From the NCBI RefSeq assembly GCF_001517405.1, contig NZ_LN907827.1, forward strand, positions 1,246,587 to 1,310,586: a stretch of 64,000 nt of DNA. Reading direction: 5' to 3'. This DNA is from Duffyella gerundensis. GTDB taxonomy: Bacteria; Pseudomonadota; Gammaproteobacteria; Enterobacterales; Enterobacteriaceae. The position numbers and the translations under genes are program-made. Shown here piece after piece: positions 55,922-64,000 of this stretch. Every line of letters begins with the position of its first letter. Within the stretch, counting starts at the first letter, position 1. The notes beneath the pieces are model-generated. The model saw only the letters and a program-made list of their open reading frames with translations, was not told the DNA's origin and did no database searches.

Positions 55922-55966
55922 TCGCTATCGCAGACGGGCGGCGTTGCTGCCCGTAACAGGGAAACC

Positions 55967-57121
55967 ATGCCTTTGCGCTTTGCTCCTCAAAATCGTGTTC
56001 TGCTGCTGCTGGTCGTGCTGTTAGCGGGTGCGATGCTGCTGCCTGTTCTCAACTATGCGCCAAACCGACTGGTGTCTGGCCAGCCACTGTGGCTGGCAGG
56101 GCACCTTTCTTTCGTCGATCTGCTGTGGCTGCCGATTGTTCCACTGTTGCTGCTGCTGGCATGGTTGCCGCGTCAAAAAGCCACGCTGCTGCTGACGCTG
56201 CTGCTCGGGGAAGCGCTGCTGTTTGCGTTGCTCTACTGGAGCGGCCGTGAAGCCACCCAGCTGGCGACGCAGGGCAGTGCACTGGCGCGAACCAGCTTTG
56301 CCAGCGGGCTGTGGCTGAGCCTGGCGCTAAGCATATTGTTGGCCGCCGACGCTATCAGCCACCTCACTCGTCAGCCGCTGTGGCGACTGCTGCTCAATGC
56401 ACAACTCTGGCTGCCGGTGATCGCCCTGATCGCCAGCGGACAGCTCAGTGAGCTGGCGCTGATGAAAGAGTATGTAAATCGTCATGATGTGTTTGATCAG
56501 GCGCTGGCCCGTCATTTACTTCTGCTGATCGCCACACTGCTACCCGCTTTGCTGATTGGCATGCCCATCGGTGTGATGCTGTTCCGCCGCGCGCCGCTGC
56601 AGGGGCCCGCCTTCTCGCTGCTGAACATTATTCAGACGGTGCCGTCGGTTGCGCTGTTCGGCCTGCTGATCGCACCGCTGGCAGCACTGGCAAAAGCCGT
56701 GCCCTGGCTCGGCATCAGCGGCATTGGCCTGGCACCCGCGCTGATCGCATTGGTGCTTTACGCGCTGTTGCCGCTGGTGCGCAGCGTCGTCACTGGCTTG
56801 CAGCAGGTGCCCGCCAGCGTGCGGGAAACCGCGCGCGGCATGGGCATGTCGACCCGGCAGATTTTCTGGCAGGTCGAGCTGCCGCTGGCGTTGCCGGTGC
56901 TGCTCACCGGCCTGCGTGTGGTTGCCGTGCAAACCATTGGCATGGCGGTGATCGCCGCGCTGATCGGTGCCGGTGGCTTTGGCGCGATCATCTTTCAGGG
57001 TTTGCTGAGCAGCGCGCTGGAGCTGGTGCTGCTCGGCGTCATGCCGGTGATTGCGCTGGCGGTGATCGCCGATGCGCTGTTCAAATTCCTTATTTCGTTA
57101 CTGGAGGTCAGAAACGGATGA
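55967..57121 (+). CDS. yehY: ABC transporter permease YehY
   Basis: This 384-residue permease has about eight to ten helices. The C-terminal half carries the OpuCB-like permease domain with [16 protein letters not shown] and the ATPase-contact loop [20 protein letters not shown]. The N-terminal half is extra membrane sequence, as in E. coli YehY (385). It overlaps yehX by four bases. Confidence 0.94.
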   Translation: MPLRFAPQNRVLLLLVVLLAGAMLLPVLNYAPNRLVSGQPLWLAGHLSFVDLLWLPIVPLLLLLAWLPRQKATLLLTLLLGEALLFALLYWSGREATQLATQGSALARTSFASGLWLSLALSILLAADAISHLTRQPLWRLLLNAQLWLPVIALIASGQLSELALMKEYVNRHDVFDQALARHLLLLIATLLPALLIGMPIGVMLFRRAPLQGPAFSLLNIIQTVPSVALFGLLIAPLAALAKAVPWLGISGIGLAPALIALVLYALLPLVRSVVTGLQQVPASVRETARGMGMSTRQIFWQVELPLALPVLLTGLRVVAVQTIGMAVIAALIGAGGFGAIIFQGLLSSALELVLLGVMPVIALAVIADALFKFLISLLEVRNG

Positions 57122-58053
57122 TCGCATTTAATCAGGTCAGCAAATCGTTCGCCGGTAAAGCCGCGGTATCCGATCTCACTTTCACCCTGAATAAAGGGGA
57201 GTTTACGGTGCTGATTGGCACCTCAGGCTCCGGGAAATCCACCACGCTGAAGATGATCAACCGGCTGATTGAGCACGATGCCGGCACCATTACCTTTGCT
57301 GGTGAAGAGATCAGGCAGATTGACGCACAGCAGCTGCGGCGGCGCATGGGCTATGCCATTCAGTCTATTGGCCTGTTTCCACACTGGACGGTGGCGCGCA
57401 ATATCGCCACCGTGCCCGCGCTGCTGAACTGGCCACGGCAGCAGATTCGCGCACGCGTGGAGGAGCTGCTGGCCCTGCTCAATCTGGATGCCAGCTTTGC
57501 CAGCCGCTATCCCCATCAGCTCTCGGGTGGCCAACAGCAGCGGGTCGGCGTGGCGCGAGCACTGGCCGCCGATCCGGAACTGCTGTTAATGGACGAGCCG
57601 TTTGGCGCGCTCGACCCGGTTACCCGCGCGGCGTTGCAGCAGGAAATCATGCGCATTCATCAGCTTTCAGGCCGCACCATCGTGCTGGTCACCCACGATA
57701 TTGATGAAGCGCTGCTGCTGGCGGACAAAATTGTGCTGATGGACGGAGGACGCATCGTGCAGCAGGGCAAGCCGGTGACATTGTTAACGCAGCCCGCCAG
57801 TGAGTTTGTGCGCGATTTTTTTGGCCGCAGCGAGCTTGGCGTAAGATTGCTGTCGCTGGGCCATGCGGGCGCGGCGGCGCGGCGCGGTGAGTTTCTGCCC
57901 GGCGAGGCGATCGGTGAAAGTATGAACCTGCGCGAGGCGTTATCGCAGTTTATTGCCAGACGAGTGGATAAACTGCCGGTGGTGGATAAGCAGCAGAAGC
58001 CGTTGGGCGTGCTGCACTTCAGCGATCTGCTGCGCCAGCGGGAGCTGAACTGA
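57118..58053 (+). CDS. yehX: ABC transporter ATPase YehX
   Basis: This 311-residue ATPase has Walker [11 protein letters not shown]-loop [11 protein letters not shown], signature [15 protein letters not shown] and Walker [16 protein letters not shown]-terminal CBS-like segment ([20 protein letters not shown]) follows, a type of domain that senses ionic strength in OpuA. It couples to yehY and yehW by start-stop overlaps. Confidence 0.94.
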   Translation: MIAFNQVSKSFAGKAAVSDLTFTLNKGEFTVLIGTSGSGKSTTLKMINRLIEHDAGTITFAGEEIRQIDAQQLRRRMGYAIQSIGLFPHWTVARNIATVPALLNWPRQQIRARVEELLALLNLDASFASRYPHQLSGGQQQRVGVARALAADPELLLMDEPFGALDPVTRAALQQEIMRIHQLSGRTIVLVTHDIDEALLLADKIVLMDGGRIVQQGKPVTLLTQPASEFVRDFFGRSELGVRLLSLGHAGAAARRGEFLPGEAIGESMNLREALSQFIARRVDKLPVVDKQQKPLGVLHFSDLLRQRELN

Positions 58054-58784
58054 TGCGCCTGCTCCGCGATCCGTTACTCTGGCTGATTGCGCTGTTCGTG
58101 GCGCTGTTGCTGCTGATGCCTCTGAGTGGGCCACTGTTTGCACGACTTTTTCCCGAGCTGGAACGGCCGCTCTATCAGCAGGAAAGTTTTGTGCAGCTGG
58201 CACTATCCCATATGGTACTGGTGGCGATATCCAGCCTGTGCGCGGTGGCGATTGGCGTTGGCATTGGCGTGTTGGTCACGCGTAAGCGGGGCGCGGAATT
58301 TCGTTCGCTGGTAGAAACGGTGGTCGCGGCAGGACAGACTTTTCCGCCGGTGGCGGTGCTGGCGGTTGCCGTGCCGGTGATGGGATTTGGCGCGCAGCCT
58401 GCGATTGTCGCGCTGCTGCTCTATGGATTATTGCCGATTCTGCAAAGCACGCTGGCGGGCATCGATGGCGTACCCGCCGCCAGCCGCGAGATTGCGCGCG
58501 GCGTCGGCATGAGCCCGTGGCAGATTCTTATTCAGGTTGAGCTGCCGCTGGCAGCGCCGGTGATTCTGGCGGGGATCCGTACGTCGGTGATTGTGAATAT
58601 TGGCACCGCGGCTATCGCCTCAACGGTAGGTGCCAGCACGCTGGGTACGCCGGTGATTATCGGCCTGAGCGGTTTTAATACGGCGTATGTGATTCAGGGC
58701 GCGCTGCTGGTGGCATTGCTGGCGATCGTCACCGACCGGCTGTTTGAACGCCTGCAGCGTGCCGTTAGCGTGAATGCAGAATAA
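58053..58784 (+). CDS. yehW: ABC transporter permease YehW
   Basis: This 243-residue permease of the OpuC type (E. coli YehW 243) has the coupling loop [20 protein letters not shown]. Its ATG shares one base with the yehX stop. Its 3' end overlaps the convergent small gene yohO by 20 bp. Confidence 0.94.
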   Translation: MRLLRDPLLWLIALFVALLLLMPLSGPLFARLFPELERPLYQQESFVQLALSHMVLVAISSLCAVAIGVGIGVLVTRKRGAEFRSLVETVVAAGQTFPPVAVLAVAVPVMGFGAQPAIVALLLYGLLPILQSTLAGIDGVPAASREIARGVGMSPWQILIQVELPLAAPVILAGIRTSVIVNIGTAAIASTVGASTLGTPVIIGLSGFNTAYVIQGALLVALLAIVTDRLFERLQRAVSVNAE

Positions 58785-58872
58785 GGGTGTAGCCGACCAG
58801 CATTAAGCCGCCGGTGCCGCCGAGCGCCATCAGCGCGAAAAGACAAATCACGGCAATTTTTTGCACATTCAT
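58765..58872 (-). CDS. yohO: Small membrane protein YohO
   Basis: A 35-codon frame begins [20 protein letters not shown] and ends YTLILHSR. It is clearly related to E. coli YohO, also 35 residues, around the shared core LMALGG-GG-ML-GYT-IL. One hydrophobic helix predicts an inner-membrane protein. CAGG lies about eight bases upstream. Position between yehW and mlrA supports the call. No function is known. Confidence 0.85.
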   Translation of the reverse strand: MNVQKIAVICLFALMALGGTGGLMLVGYTLILHSR

Positions 58873-58969
58873 GAGTAAACCTGCTTGTTGCGGAAGAGGG
58901 CAAATGATAGCGCGTTAGGCGCGTCGCGCCCAAATAAAAAACCGTGCATTTTTATTGCGAAGTATCAGA

Positions 58970-59001
58970 AGAAGAAAAGCCCGCCGCTGGCGTGCAGGCT
59001 T
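58970..59001 (-). terminator. Probable terminator of mlrA
   Basis: On the minus strand AAGCCTGC and GCGGGCTT form an 8-bp stem with one wobble, followed by TTCTTCTTC. The stem overlaps the mlrA stop codon. Confidence 0.6.
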
Positions 59002-59731
59002 AGTTGCCGTGAGGAGTGATGGAAAAACCGAGTTGTTGCCACTGCTCAAGCTGTTCGAGCTGACGCCGCGTCATCTTCTTTTCGGTCCAGACAAACAGTT
59101 GTTGGCCAGGAAAAAGTTCCGGACGCAGTATGTCGAGCGGTTCTGCCAGCACGTCAATCCGCCAGCCGCTCTGCGACAGCCGCCAGGCTTCTAACCAGAT
59201 GCGCGTACGATCTTCTGCGCCCCATCCAATCAACAACGCGTCTTTGCCCGCTTTCTTGCGCACGCCAGTCAGGCAGAACGCAACATAATCGATCAGCACG
59301 CCATCGAGCAGACTGCACATGGTGCGTGCAGTGTTTTGATCAAGACCAAGCCGCTGACGCACCGGCATATAAACGTGGTCGATCAGCGCATCAATCGGAT
59401 TTTCGCGACCAATAGCCGCTACTTTGGCGCGCAGTTTTGAGGGTCTGGCATGGCGCAGCACGCTCATCAACTCCTCTTGCAGCGTGGTCCAGCCGTCGTG
59501 TACCCGCACATTTTCGCCATCCAGCAGCGCCCGTACTTTGCCTACCGGCACGCCGCTTTCCATCCAGCGCTTAATCTCTTCGATACGCTGCACATCTTCA
59601 TCATCAAACTGACGATGGCCGCCCTCTGTGCGTTGGGGCTTTAACAGGCCATAACGGCGCTGCCACGCGCGCAACGTTACCGGGTTGATCCCGCAACGTT
59701 CAGCCACATCACCGATGCTATAGATAGCCAT
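59000..59731 (-). CDS. mlrA: MerR-family regulator MlrA
   Basis: MlrA activates csgD and thus curli and cellulose matrix in E. coli. The 243-residue product (same length) has the MerR helix-turn-helix ([20 protein letters not shown], then [16 protein letters not shown]). A C-terminal half resembles B12-binding regulators but lacks their cobalamin histidine motif. It lies next to yehW and yohO as in E. coli. A probable MlrA box lies upstream, so autoregulation is likely. Confidence 0.94.
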   Translation of the reverse strand: MAIYSIGDVAERCGINPVTLRAWQRRYGLLKPQRTEGGHRQFDDEDVQRIEEIKRWMESGVPVGKVRALLDGENVRVHDGWTTLQEELMSVLRHARPSKLRAKVAAIGRENPIDALIDHVYMPVRQRLGLDQNTARTMCSLLDGVLIDYVAFCLTGVRKKAGKDALLIGWGAEDRTRIWLEAWRLSQSGWRIDVLAEPLDILRPELFPGQQLFVWTEKKMTRRQLEQLEQWQQLGFSITPHGN

Positions 59732-59777
59732 AATTCCTCGTCATCTCTTGCTATCCAGTAACCTTAGCGGAGCCAGG

Positions 59778-59812
59778 CAAGTTGTACAATCCTTTTTTAA
59801 CTGTACAACTTG
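59778..59812. promoter_or_regulatory. Predicted MlrA box between mlrA and the XRE gene
   Basis: CAAGTTGTACA and TGTACAACTTG are perfect inverted 11-mers separated by 13 bases. The E. coli csgD MlrA box, as I recall, is AAAATTGTACA-N12-TGTACAATTTT, so the TTGTACA core and arm length agree and the spacer differs by one. It lies 47 bp before mlrA and 65 bp before the divergent gene. Confidence 0.7.
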
Positions 59813-59876
59813 ACCCCATGCGTATTAAAGGGTAGATCTCATAAATGAGAAAATATTCCAAAAGTGAGAATTAACG

Positions 59877-60434
59877 GTGGATTTACTGGATCGCCCGCTG
59901 GCTGCGCGCCTGACGGAACTGCGCATTGCACAAGGCTGGTCGCTGGAAAATCTGGCGTCCATCACCGGTATCAGCCGCGCCACGCTGTCGCGAATTGAGC
60001 GCGCTGAAACCAGCCCAACCGCGGCGCTGCTGAACCGACTCTGTGTCGCCTATGGCATGACGATGTCACGTCTGCTAAGCGAGGTGGAATCGCGGGCGCC
60101 GCTCTGGCTGCCGCGTGAGCAGCAGCCGCTGTGGCAGGATGCCGAGAGCGGATTTATTCGTCGCACTGTCTCACCGCCTGCCAGCGATTTTCAGGCGGAA
60201 CTGATTGAGGGTGAGCTGCGCGCCGGAGCGCTGATTGACTATCACGCGCCGCCGGTGACCGGCATGGAGCAGCATATCTGGCTGCTTTCCGGGGAACTGG
60301 TCATTCGCATGTCAGAACAGCAATGGCATCTACACGCCGGGGATTGCCTGCGTTTTCATTTGAGCGGTTCGTCTTCTTTTCACGCGCCATCCGCACAGGA
60401 CGCGCACTACCTTCTGGTGATATGCAAATCATGA
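59877..60434 (+). CDS. XRE-family regulator with cupin domain
   Basis: This 185-residue regulator has an N-terminal XRE helix-turn-helix (LENLASITGISRATLSRIER) and a C-terminal cupin sensor (about 110-183, including YHAPPVTGMEQHIWLLSGEL). The start is GTG at 59877. The short palindrome CTCAT-AA-ATGAG and a related GTGAGAAT lie upstream and may be its operator. It overlaps the following acetyltransferase gene by four bases. The regulator probably controls that gene and itself, by analogy to similar pairs. Confidence 0.88.
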   Translation: MDLLDRPLAARLTELRIAQGWSLENLASITGISRATLSRIERAETSPTAALLNRLCVAYGMTMSRLLSEVESRAPLWLPREQQPLWQDAESGFIRRTVSPPASDFQAELIEGELRAGALIDYHAPPVTGMEQHIWLLSGELVIRMSEQQWHLHAGDCLRFHLSGSSSFHAPSAQDAHYLLVICKS

Positions 60435-60961
60435 TCGAGTATGCCGAAATTCATGCCGATGAGGCGAAACAGCAGTTTGGAGATATCTGTCGGCTCACCA
60501 TCGCTTGCGTGGCGGACGGTGCCAGCATTGGTTTTATTGACGCCAGTGATGGCGACGCCATCGTCCGTTTCTGGCTCGGCGCGCTGGAAAGCCTTGAGCG
60601 TGGCGAACGGCGCATCTGGCTGGCGTGCCATGAAGGCAAGGTAGTGGGCACCGTCACGCTGGCCCAGAGCATGATGCCCAATGGCCGCCACCGTGCTGAA
60701 GTCGCCAAGCTGATGGTGCACCCACAGGCGCGGCGGCAAGGCATTGCGCGTGAACTGATGCAGCGGGCGGAACAGGCGGCGTGGGAAAAATCGCTGTCGC
60801 TGCTGGTGCTGGACACGCGCAGCGGCGATCCGGCCACCGCACTCTATCTTTCACTTGGCTGGCAAATTGCTGGCGAGATCCCAGACTATGCGCAATCGAC
60901 GATGGGCGCCTTTGACGCGACCACGCTGATGTACAAAACCGCCGCGCCGGGGATTTCCTGA
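60431..60961 (+). CDS. GNAT-family N-acetyltransferase
   Basis: This 176-residue acetyltransferase has the acetyl-CoA motif VAKLMVHPQARRQGIARELM (Q/RxxGxG/A type) and the LVLDTRSGDPATALYLSLGW strand-helix. The start at 60431 overlaps the XRE stop (ATGA); an ATG three codons earlier is possible. Related enzymes acetylate small amines or antibiotics; the substrate is unknown. Confidence 0.88.
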   Translation: MIEYAEIHADEAKQQFGDICRLTIACVADGASIGFIDASDGDAIVRFWLGALESLERGERRIWLACHEGKVVGTVTLAQSMMPNGRHRAEVAKLMVHPQARRQGIARELMQRAEQAAWEKSLSLLVLDTRSGDPATALYLSLGWQIAGEIPDYAQSTMGAFDATTLMYKTAAPGIS

Positions 60962-61006
60962 AGCACGCTCGATAAAGCGGATATTGCGGCTGACTCATTC
61001 TGCATA

Positions 61007-61022
61007 CTGTGTAAAAATACAG
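61007..61022. promoter_or_regulatory. LexA box of dinG
   Basis: CTGTGTAAAAATACAG fits CTG-N10-CAG with an AT-rich centre and flanks (ATACTG, CAGGC). It lies 27 bp before the dinG start, consistent with SOS control as in E. coli. Confidence 0.85.
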
Positions 61023-61049
61023 GCCACATTTTTTTAGTTAGTGGTGATT

Positions 61050-63206
61050 ATGGCGTTAACTCCGGCGCTCAAAGCAGAAATCGGCCAGTGGTATAAAGCG
61101 CTCCAGCAGCAGGTTCCCGATTTCATACCCCGTGCGCCGCAGCGCCAGATGATTGCCGAAGTGGCAAAAACGCTGGCGGGCGACGGCGGGCGCCATCTGG
61201 CGATTGAAGCGCCAACCGGCGTCGGCAAAACGCTCTCCTATCTTATTCCGGGCATCGCCGTCAGTCGCGCCGAAGAGAAGCTGCTGGTGATCAGCACCGC
61301 CAACGTGGCGCTGCAGGATCAGATCTTCAGCAAAGATCTGCCATTGCTGAAGAAAATCATCCCTGATTTGAAGTTTACCGCCGCCTTTGGCCGGGGCCGC
61401 TACGTCTGCCCGCGTAACCTCTCCGCACTCGCCACCGACAGTGAGCAGCAGGGCGATCTGCTGCTGTTCCTCGACGACAACATGACCGCCAGTAAAGATG
61501 AGCGGGCGCTCTGTACCAAACTGGAAAAATCGCTGAACCGCCATCAGTGGGATGGCCTGCGCGATCACGCGGACGATGCTATCGATAACGGTCTCTGGCA
61601 GCGCCTGAGCACCGATAAAACCAACTGCCTTGGGCATCACTGCCAGTGGTACCGCGAATGTCCCTATTTCGTGGCGCGGCGTGAGATCGAACAGGCAGAT
61701 GTGGTGGTGGCTAACCATGCGCTGGTGATGGCCGCGCTGGAGACGGAATCGGTGCTGCCGCCGGCCAAAAATCTGTTGCTGGTGCTCGACGAAGGTCATC
61801 ATCTGCCGGAAGTGGCGCGCGATGCGCTGGAGATGAGCGCCGAAATTACCCCCGGCTGGACCAGCCTGCAGCTCGATCTGTTTGTGCGGCTGGTGGAGCA
61901 GGTAATGGCGCAGTTTCGCCCAAAATCCCCGCCGCCACTTAGCAACGTTGAGCGCCTGAAAGGCCACTGCGAAAGCGTGCGCGAGCTGCTCAACGAGCTG
62001 TCACAGCACCTGCTGCCGCTGCTGCCCGCGGGCCAGCAGGAAGGGGAATATCGCTTTGAAATGGGCGAGCTGCCCGAAGAGCTGCTGTCGCTCTGCGCCC
62101 GGCTGTTCAAGCTGATGGATGCGCTGCGCGGGCTGGCGGAAGGCCTGCTCAACGATCTCAGCGATAAAACCGGTCAGTTTGACGTGGTGCGCCTGCACCG
62201 CACCATGATTCAGATGAACCGCACGCTGGGCTGGTTTGAGTCGGTGAGCAAGCTATGGCGACTGGCGGCAATGGAAAAAGCCTCTAACGCGCCGGTATCA
62301 AAATGGCTGACGCGTGAACTGCGCGAAGGCAATCCGCATTTGATCATGCACTGCGCGGGCATTCGCGTCAGCGATCAGCTGGAAAAGCTGCTGTGGCGCA
62401 AAGTGCCACACGTGGTAGTGACCTCCGCCACGCTGCGATCGCTGAACAGCTTTACCCGCCTGCAGGAGATGTCTGGCCTCAGTGAGAAAGCGGACGACCG
62501 CTTTGTCGCGCTCGACTCGCCGTTTAACCACTGTGAACAGGGCAAGCTGATTATCCCACAGATGCAGCATGAACCGACGCTGGCTAACGAAGCGAACCAC
62601 ATCGCCGAGATGGCACGCTTTTTCCATAGCCAGATCGCCGATAATCAGCACAAAGGCGTGCTGGTGCTGTTCGCCAGCAACCGCGCTATGCAGCAATTTC
62701 TGACCCACGTCAGTTCGCTGCGGCTGATCATTCTGGCGCAGGGCGATCAACCGCGATCGCGGCTGGTTGAGCTGCACCGTAAGCGGGTGCGCGAAGGCAA
62801 AACCAGCATTCTGGTTGGGCTGCAATCGTTCGCCGAAGGGCTGGATCTCAAGGGTGAACTGCTGACGCAGGTGCATATTCATAAAATCGCTTTTCCGCCG
62901 GTGGACAGTCCGGTAATTTTGACCGAAGGTGAGTGGCTGAAAAGCTTGCGCCGTTATCCGTTTGAAGTGCAGAGTTTGCCGAGCGCCTCTTTTACCCTGA
63001 TTCAACAGGTTGGCAGGCTGATCCGCAGCCATGACTGTACCGGCGAAGTCGTGATCTACGATCGTCGCTTGCTGGCGAAAGCTTACGGTTCACGGCTATT
63101 GGCCGCACTGCCGGTCTTCCCCATTGAGCAGCCGGAAGTGGCCGCCGCGGCCGCCGTCACCGCCACTAAAAAGAAGCCGGTTAAACGTAAACGGGCAAAA
63201 AGTTAA
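61050..63206 (+). CDS. dinG: ATP-dependent DNA helicase DinG
   Basis: DinG is an XPD-like iron-sulfur helicase that clears R-loops at stalled forks. The 718-residue product (E. coli 716) has Walker A APTGVGKT, DEAH-type box DEGHH and cluster cysteines in RYVCPRN and NCLGHHCQWYREC (C-x4-C-x5-C). Motif VI is IQQVGRLIRS. The ATG at 61050 (MALTPALKAEIGQWYKAL) matches E. coli; two GTG codons just upstream are less likely. The tail is Lys/Arg-rich. Confidence 0.96.
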   Translation: MALTPALKAEIGQWYKALQQQVPDFIPRAPQRQMIAEVAKTLAGDGGRHLAIEAPTGVGKTLSYLIPGIAVSRAEEKLLVISTANVALQDQIFSKDLPLLKKIIPDLKFTAAFGRGRYVCPRNLSALATDSEQQGDLLLFLDDNMTASKDERALCTKLEKSLNRHQWDGLRDHADDAIDNGLWQRLSTDKTNCLGHHCQWYRECPYFVARREIEQADVVVANHALVMAALETESVLPPAKNLLLVLDEGHHLPEVARDALEMSAEITPGWTSLQLDLFVRLVEQVMAQFRPKSPPPLSNVERLKGHCESVRELLNELSQHLLPLLPAGQQEGEYRFEMGELPEELLSLCARLFKLMDALRGLAEGLLNDLSDKTGQFDVVRLHRTMIQMNRTLGWFESVSKLWRLAAMEKASNAPVSKWLTRELREGNPHLIMHCAGIRVSDQLEKLLWRKVPHVVVTSATLRSLNSFTRLQEMSGLSEKADDRFVALDSPFNHCEQGKLIIPQMQHEPTLANEANHIAEMARFFHSQIADNQHKGVLVLFASNRAMQQFLTHVSSLRLIILAQGDQPRSRLVELHRKRVREGKTSILVGLQSFAEGLDLKGELLTQVHIHKIAFPPVDSPVILTEGEWLKSLRRYPFEVQSLPSASFTLIQQVGRLIRSHDCTGEVVIYDRRLLAKAYGSRLLAALPVFPIEQPEVAAAAAVTATKKKPVKRKRAKS

Positions 63207-63251
63207 CGTCATGCTGGCGGCGATGCCGCCTTTCAGGCAGGAGCAGAGATG

Positions 63252-64000
63252 ATGGAATATAACAAAATCATTAAAGAGATCGGGCGCGGTAAAAACCATG
63301 CGCGCGATATGGATCAGGAGACCGCGCTGGCGCTTTATCGCGCGATGCTCGATGACGAGGTGCCTGCGCTGGAGCTGGGCACTATCCTGATCGCGCTGCG
63401 TATTAAAGGCGAAGGCGAAGAGGAGATGCGCGGATTTTATCAGGCGATGCAGGAGCGCGTGCTACGTCTGACGCCGCCAGCCGGTCAGCCGATGCCGATT
63501 GTCATTCCCAGCTATAACGGGGCGCGCCGTCAGGGCAATCTTACGCCGCTGTTGGCGATGCTGCTCTCCCGGCTGGGCTTTCCGGTGGTGGTGCATGGCG
63601 TCAGCGACGATATCACGCGCGTCACCAGCGAGGCGGTGTTCGCTGAGCTGGGCGTTAAGCCGGTAACTGATGCGGCCAGCGCGCAGGCAACGCTGGATCG
63701 CGGCGAGCTGCTGTTTATGACGGTAGAAACCTTTGCCCCGGCAATGGCAAAACAGCTGGCGCTGCGCTGGCGCATGGGCGTGCGTAACAGCGCGCACACG
63801 CTGGCCAAGCTGGCGACGCCGTTTGATGATATGGCGGCGCTGCGGATTGCCAGCGTGTCGCATCCGGAATATGTGCCGCGCGTGGCGAAGTTTTTCAGTG
63901 AGATTGGCGGTCTGGGATTATTGCTGAACGGCACCGAAGGCGAGGTCTATGCCAGCCCGCTGCGCTGTCCGGCGATTAACCTGATCCGCGGCAGCGGCGC
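63252..64000 (+). CDS. ybiB: TrpD2-like protein YbiB, 5' part (cut by window edge)
   Basis: The first ~249 residues match E. coli YbiB (320), a member of the anthranilate phosphoribosyltransferase-like fold that binds DNA. Blocks include YNKIIKEIGRGKNHARDM, MPIVIPSYNGAR and RMGVRNSAHTLAKLATPF. AGGAG lies eight bases before this ATG; another ATG is one codon upstream. It follows dinG by 45 bp and is probably part of its SOS transcript. The 3' end is outside the window. Confidence 0.92.
   Translation, partial: MEYNKIIKEIGRGKNHARDMDQETALALYRAMLDDEVPALELGTILIALRIKGEGEEEMRGFYQAMQERVLRLTPPAGQPMPIVIPSYNGARRQGNLTPLLAMLLSRLGFPVVVHGVSDDITRVTSEAVFAELGVKPVTDAASAQATLDRGELLFMTVETFAPAMAKQLALRWRMGVRNSAHTLAKLATPFDDMAALRIASVSHPEYVPRVAKFFSEIGGLGLLLNGTEGEVYASPLRCPAINLIRGSG

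Overview
The window is a high-GC enterobacterial chromosome segment, almost fully coding, and nearly every core gene has a close Escherichia coli homologue. Gene content and order suggest the Erwiniaceae (Pantoea/Erwinia-like). Pointers are galT without galE beside it, fusion of the E. coli 17-18 min block (gal-mod-bio-uvrB-moa-ybh-rhlE-dinG-ybiB) with the 47 min block (dusC-yohDC-pbpG-dld-bglX-yehZYXW-mlrA), and plant-associate style accessory genes. The genus is an inference. I see no tRNA, rRNA, insertion sequence, prophage or CRISPR array.

Layout. 1-6.7 kb: the 5' end of galT behind a gal-type promoter/operator region, then molybdate genes modEF (minus) and modABC (plus) around acrZ, with a ModE box before modA. 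6.9-10.2 kb: pgl, ybhB and a two-gene curA/DJ-1 operon. 10.2-15.2 kb: bioA and bioBFCD diverging from a BirA operator. 15.2-19.8 kb: a solitary UrtE-like ATPase, an 888-bp leader region with DnaA boxes and a LexA box, uvrB and ybhK. 19.9-22.8 kb: moaABCDE with a ModE-like box and a Moco riboswitch. 22.8-29.4 kb: two lipoproteins, ybhL, the ybhP-clsB-ybhN operon and ybhQ. 29.6-34.1 kb: an orphan response regulator, rhlE coupled to dusC, and an MFS transporter. 34.1-45.5 kb: envelope and transport genes (Pit-type phosphate transporter, DUF481 barrel, LdtB with a repeat tail, GH15 hydrolase, yohD, yohC, pbpG, DUF3772 MscS channel). 45.5-53.9 kb: dld, bglX, an MpaB-family gene, a suppressor-of-fused-domain gene and a chemoreceptor with a sigma-28-like promoter. 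53.9-55.0 kb: a large non-coding inverted-repeat element. 55.0-64.0 kb: osmF-yehYXW behind a sigma-S-type -10, the small gene yohO, mlrA with a probable MlrA box shared with a divergent XRE-cupin/GNAT pair, LexA-controlled dinG, and the start of ybiB.

How it fits together. ModABC imports molybdate, ModE senses it, and the moa genes use it to make molybdopterin; ModE boxes of identical geometry precede modA and moaA. uvrB and dinG form an SOS pair with CTG-N10-CAG boxes. pbpG, ldtB and the MscS-type channel act on the envelope, and osmF-yehYXW plus mlrA belong to stationary-phase and osmotic physiology.

The most unusual item is the ~0.95-kb element at 53917-54869. Two diverged ~350-395-bp arms lie in inverted orientation around an AT-rich core of in-phase heptamers, with 14-15-bp tandem repeats at both outer ends and a 47-bp tandem duplication in one arm only. 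I do not recognise it as REP/BIME, ERIC or any other enterobacterial repeat family I know. Other points of interest are the predicted MlrA box upstream of mlrA, the rewired gal promoter, the 36-bp repeats extending LdtB, and the isolated ABC ATPase with an altered signature motif.
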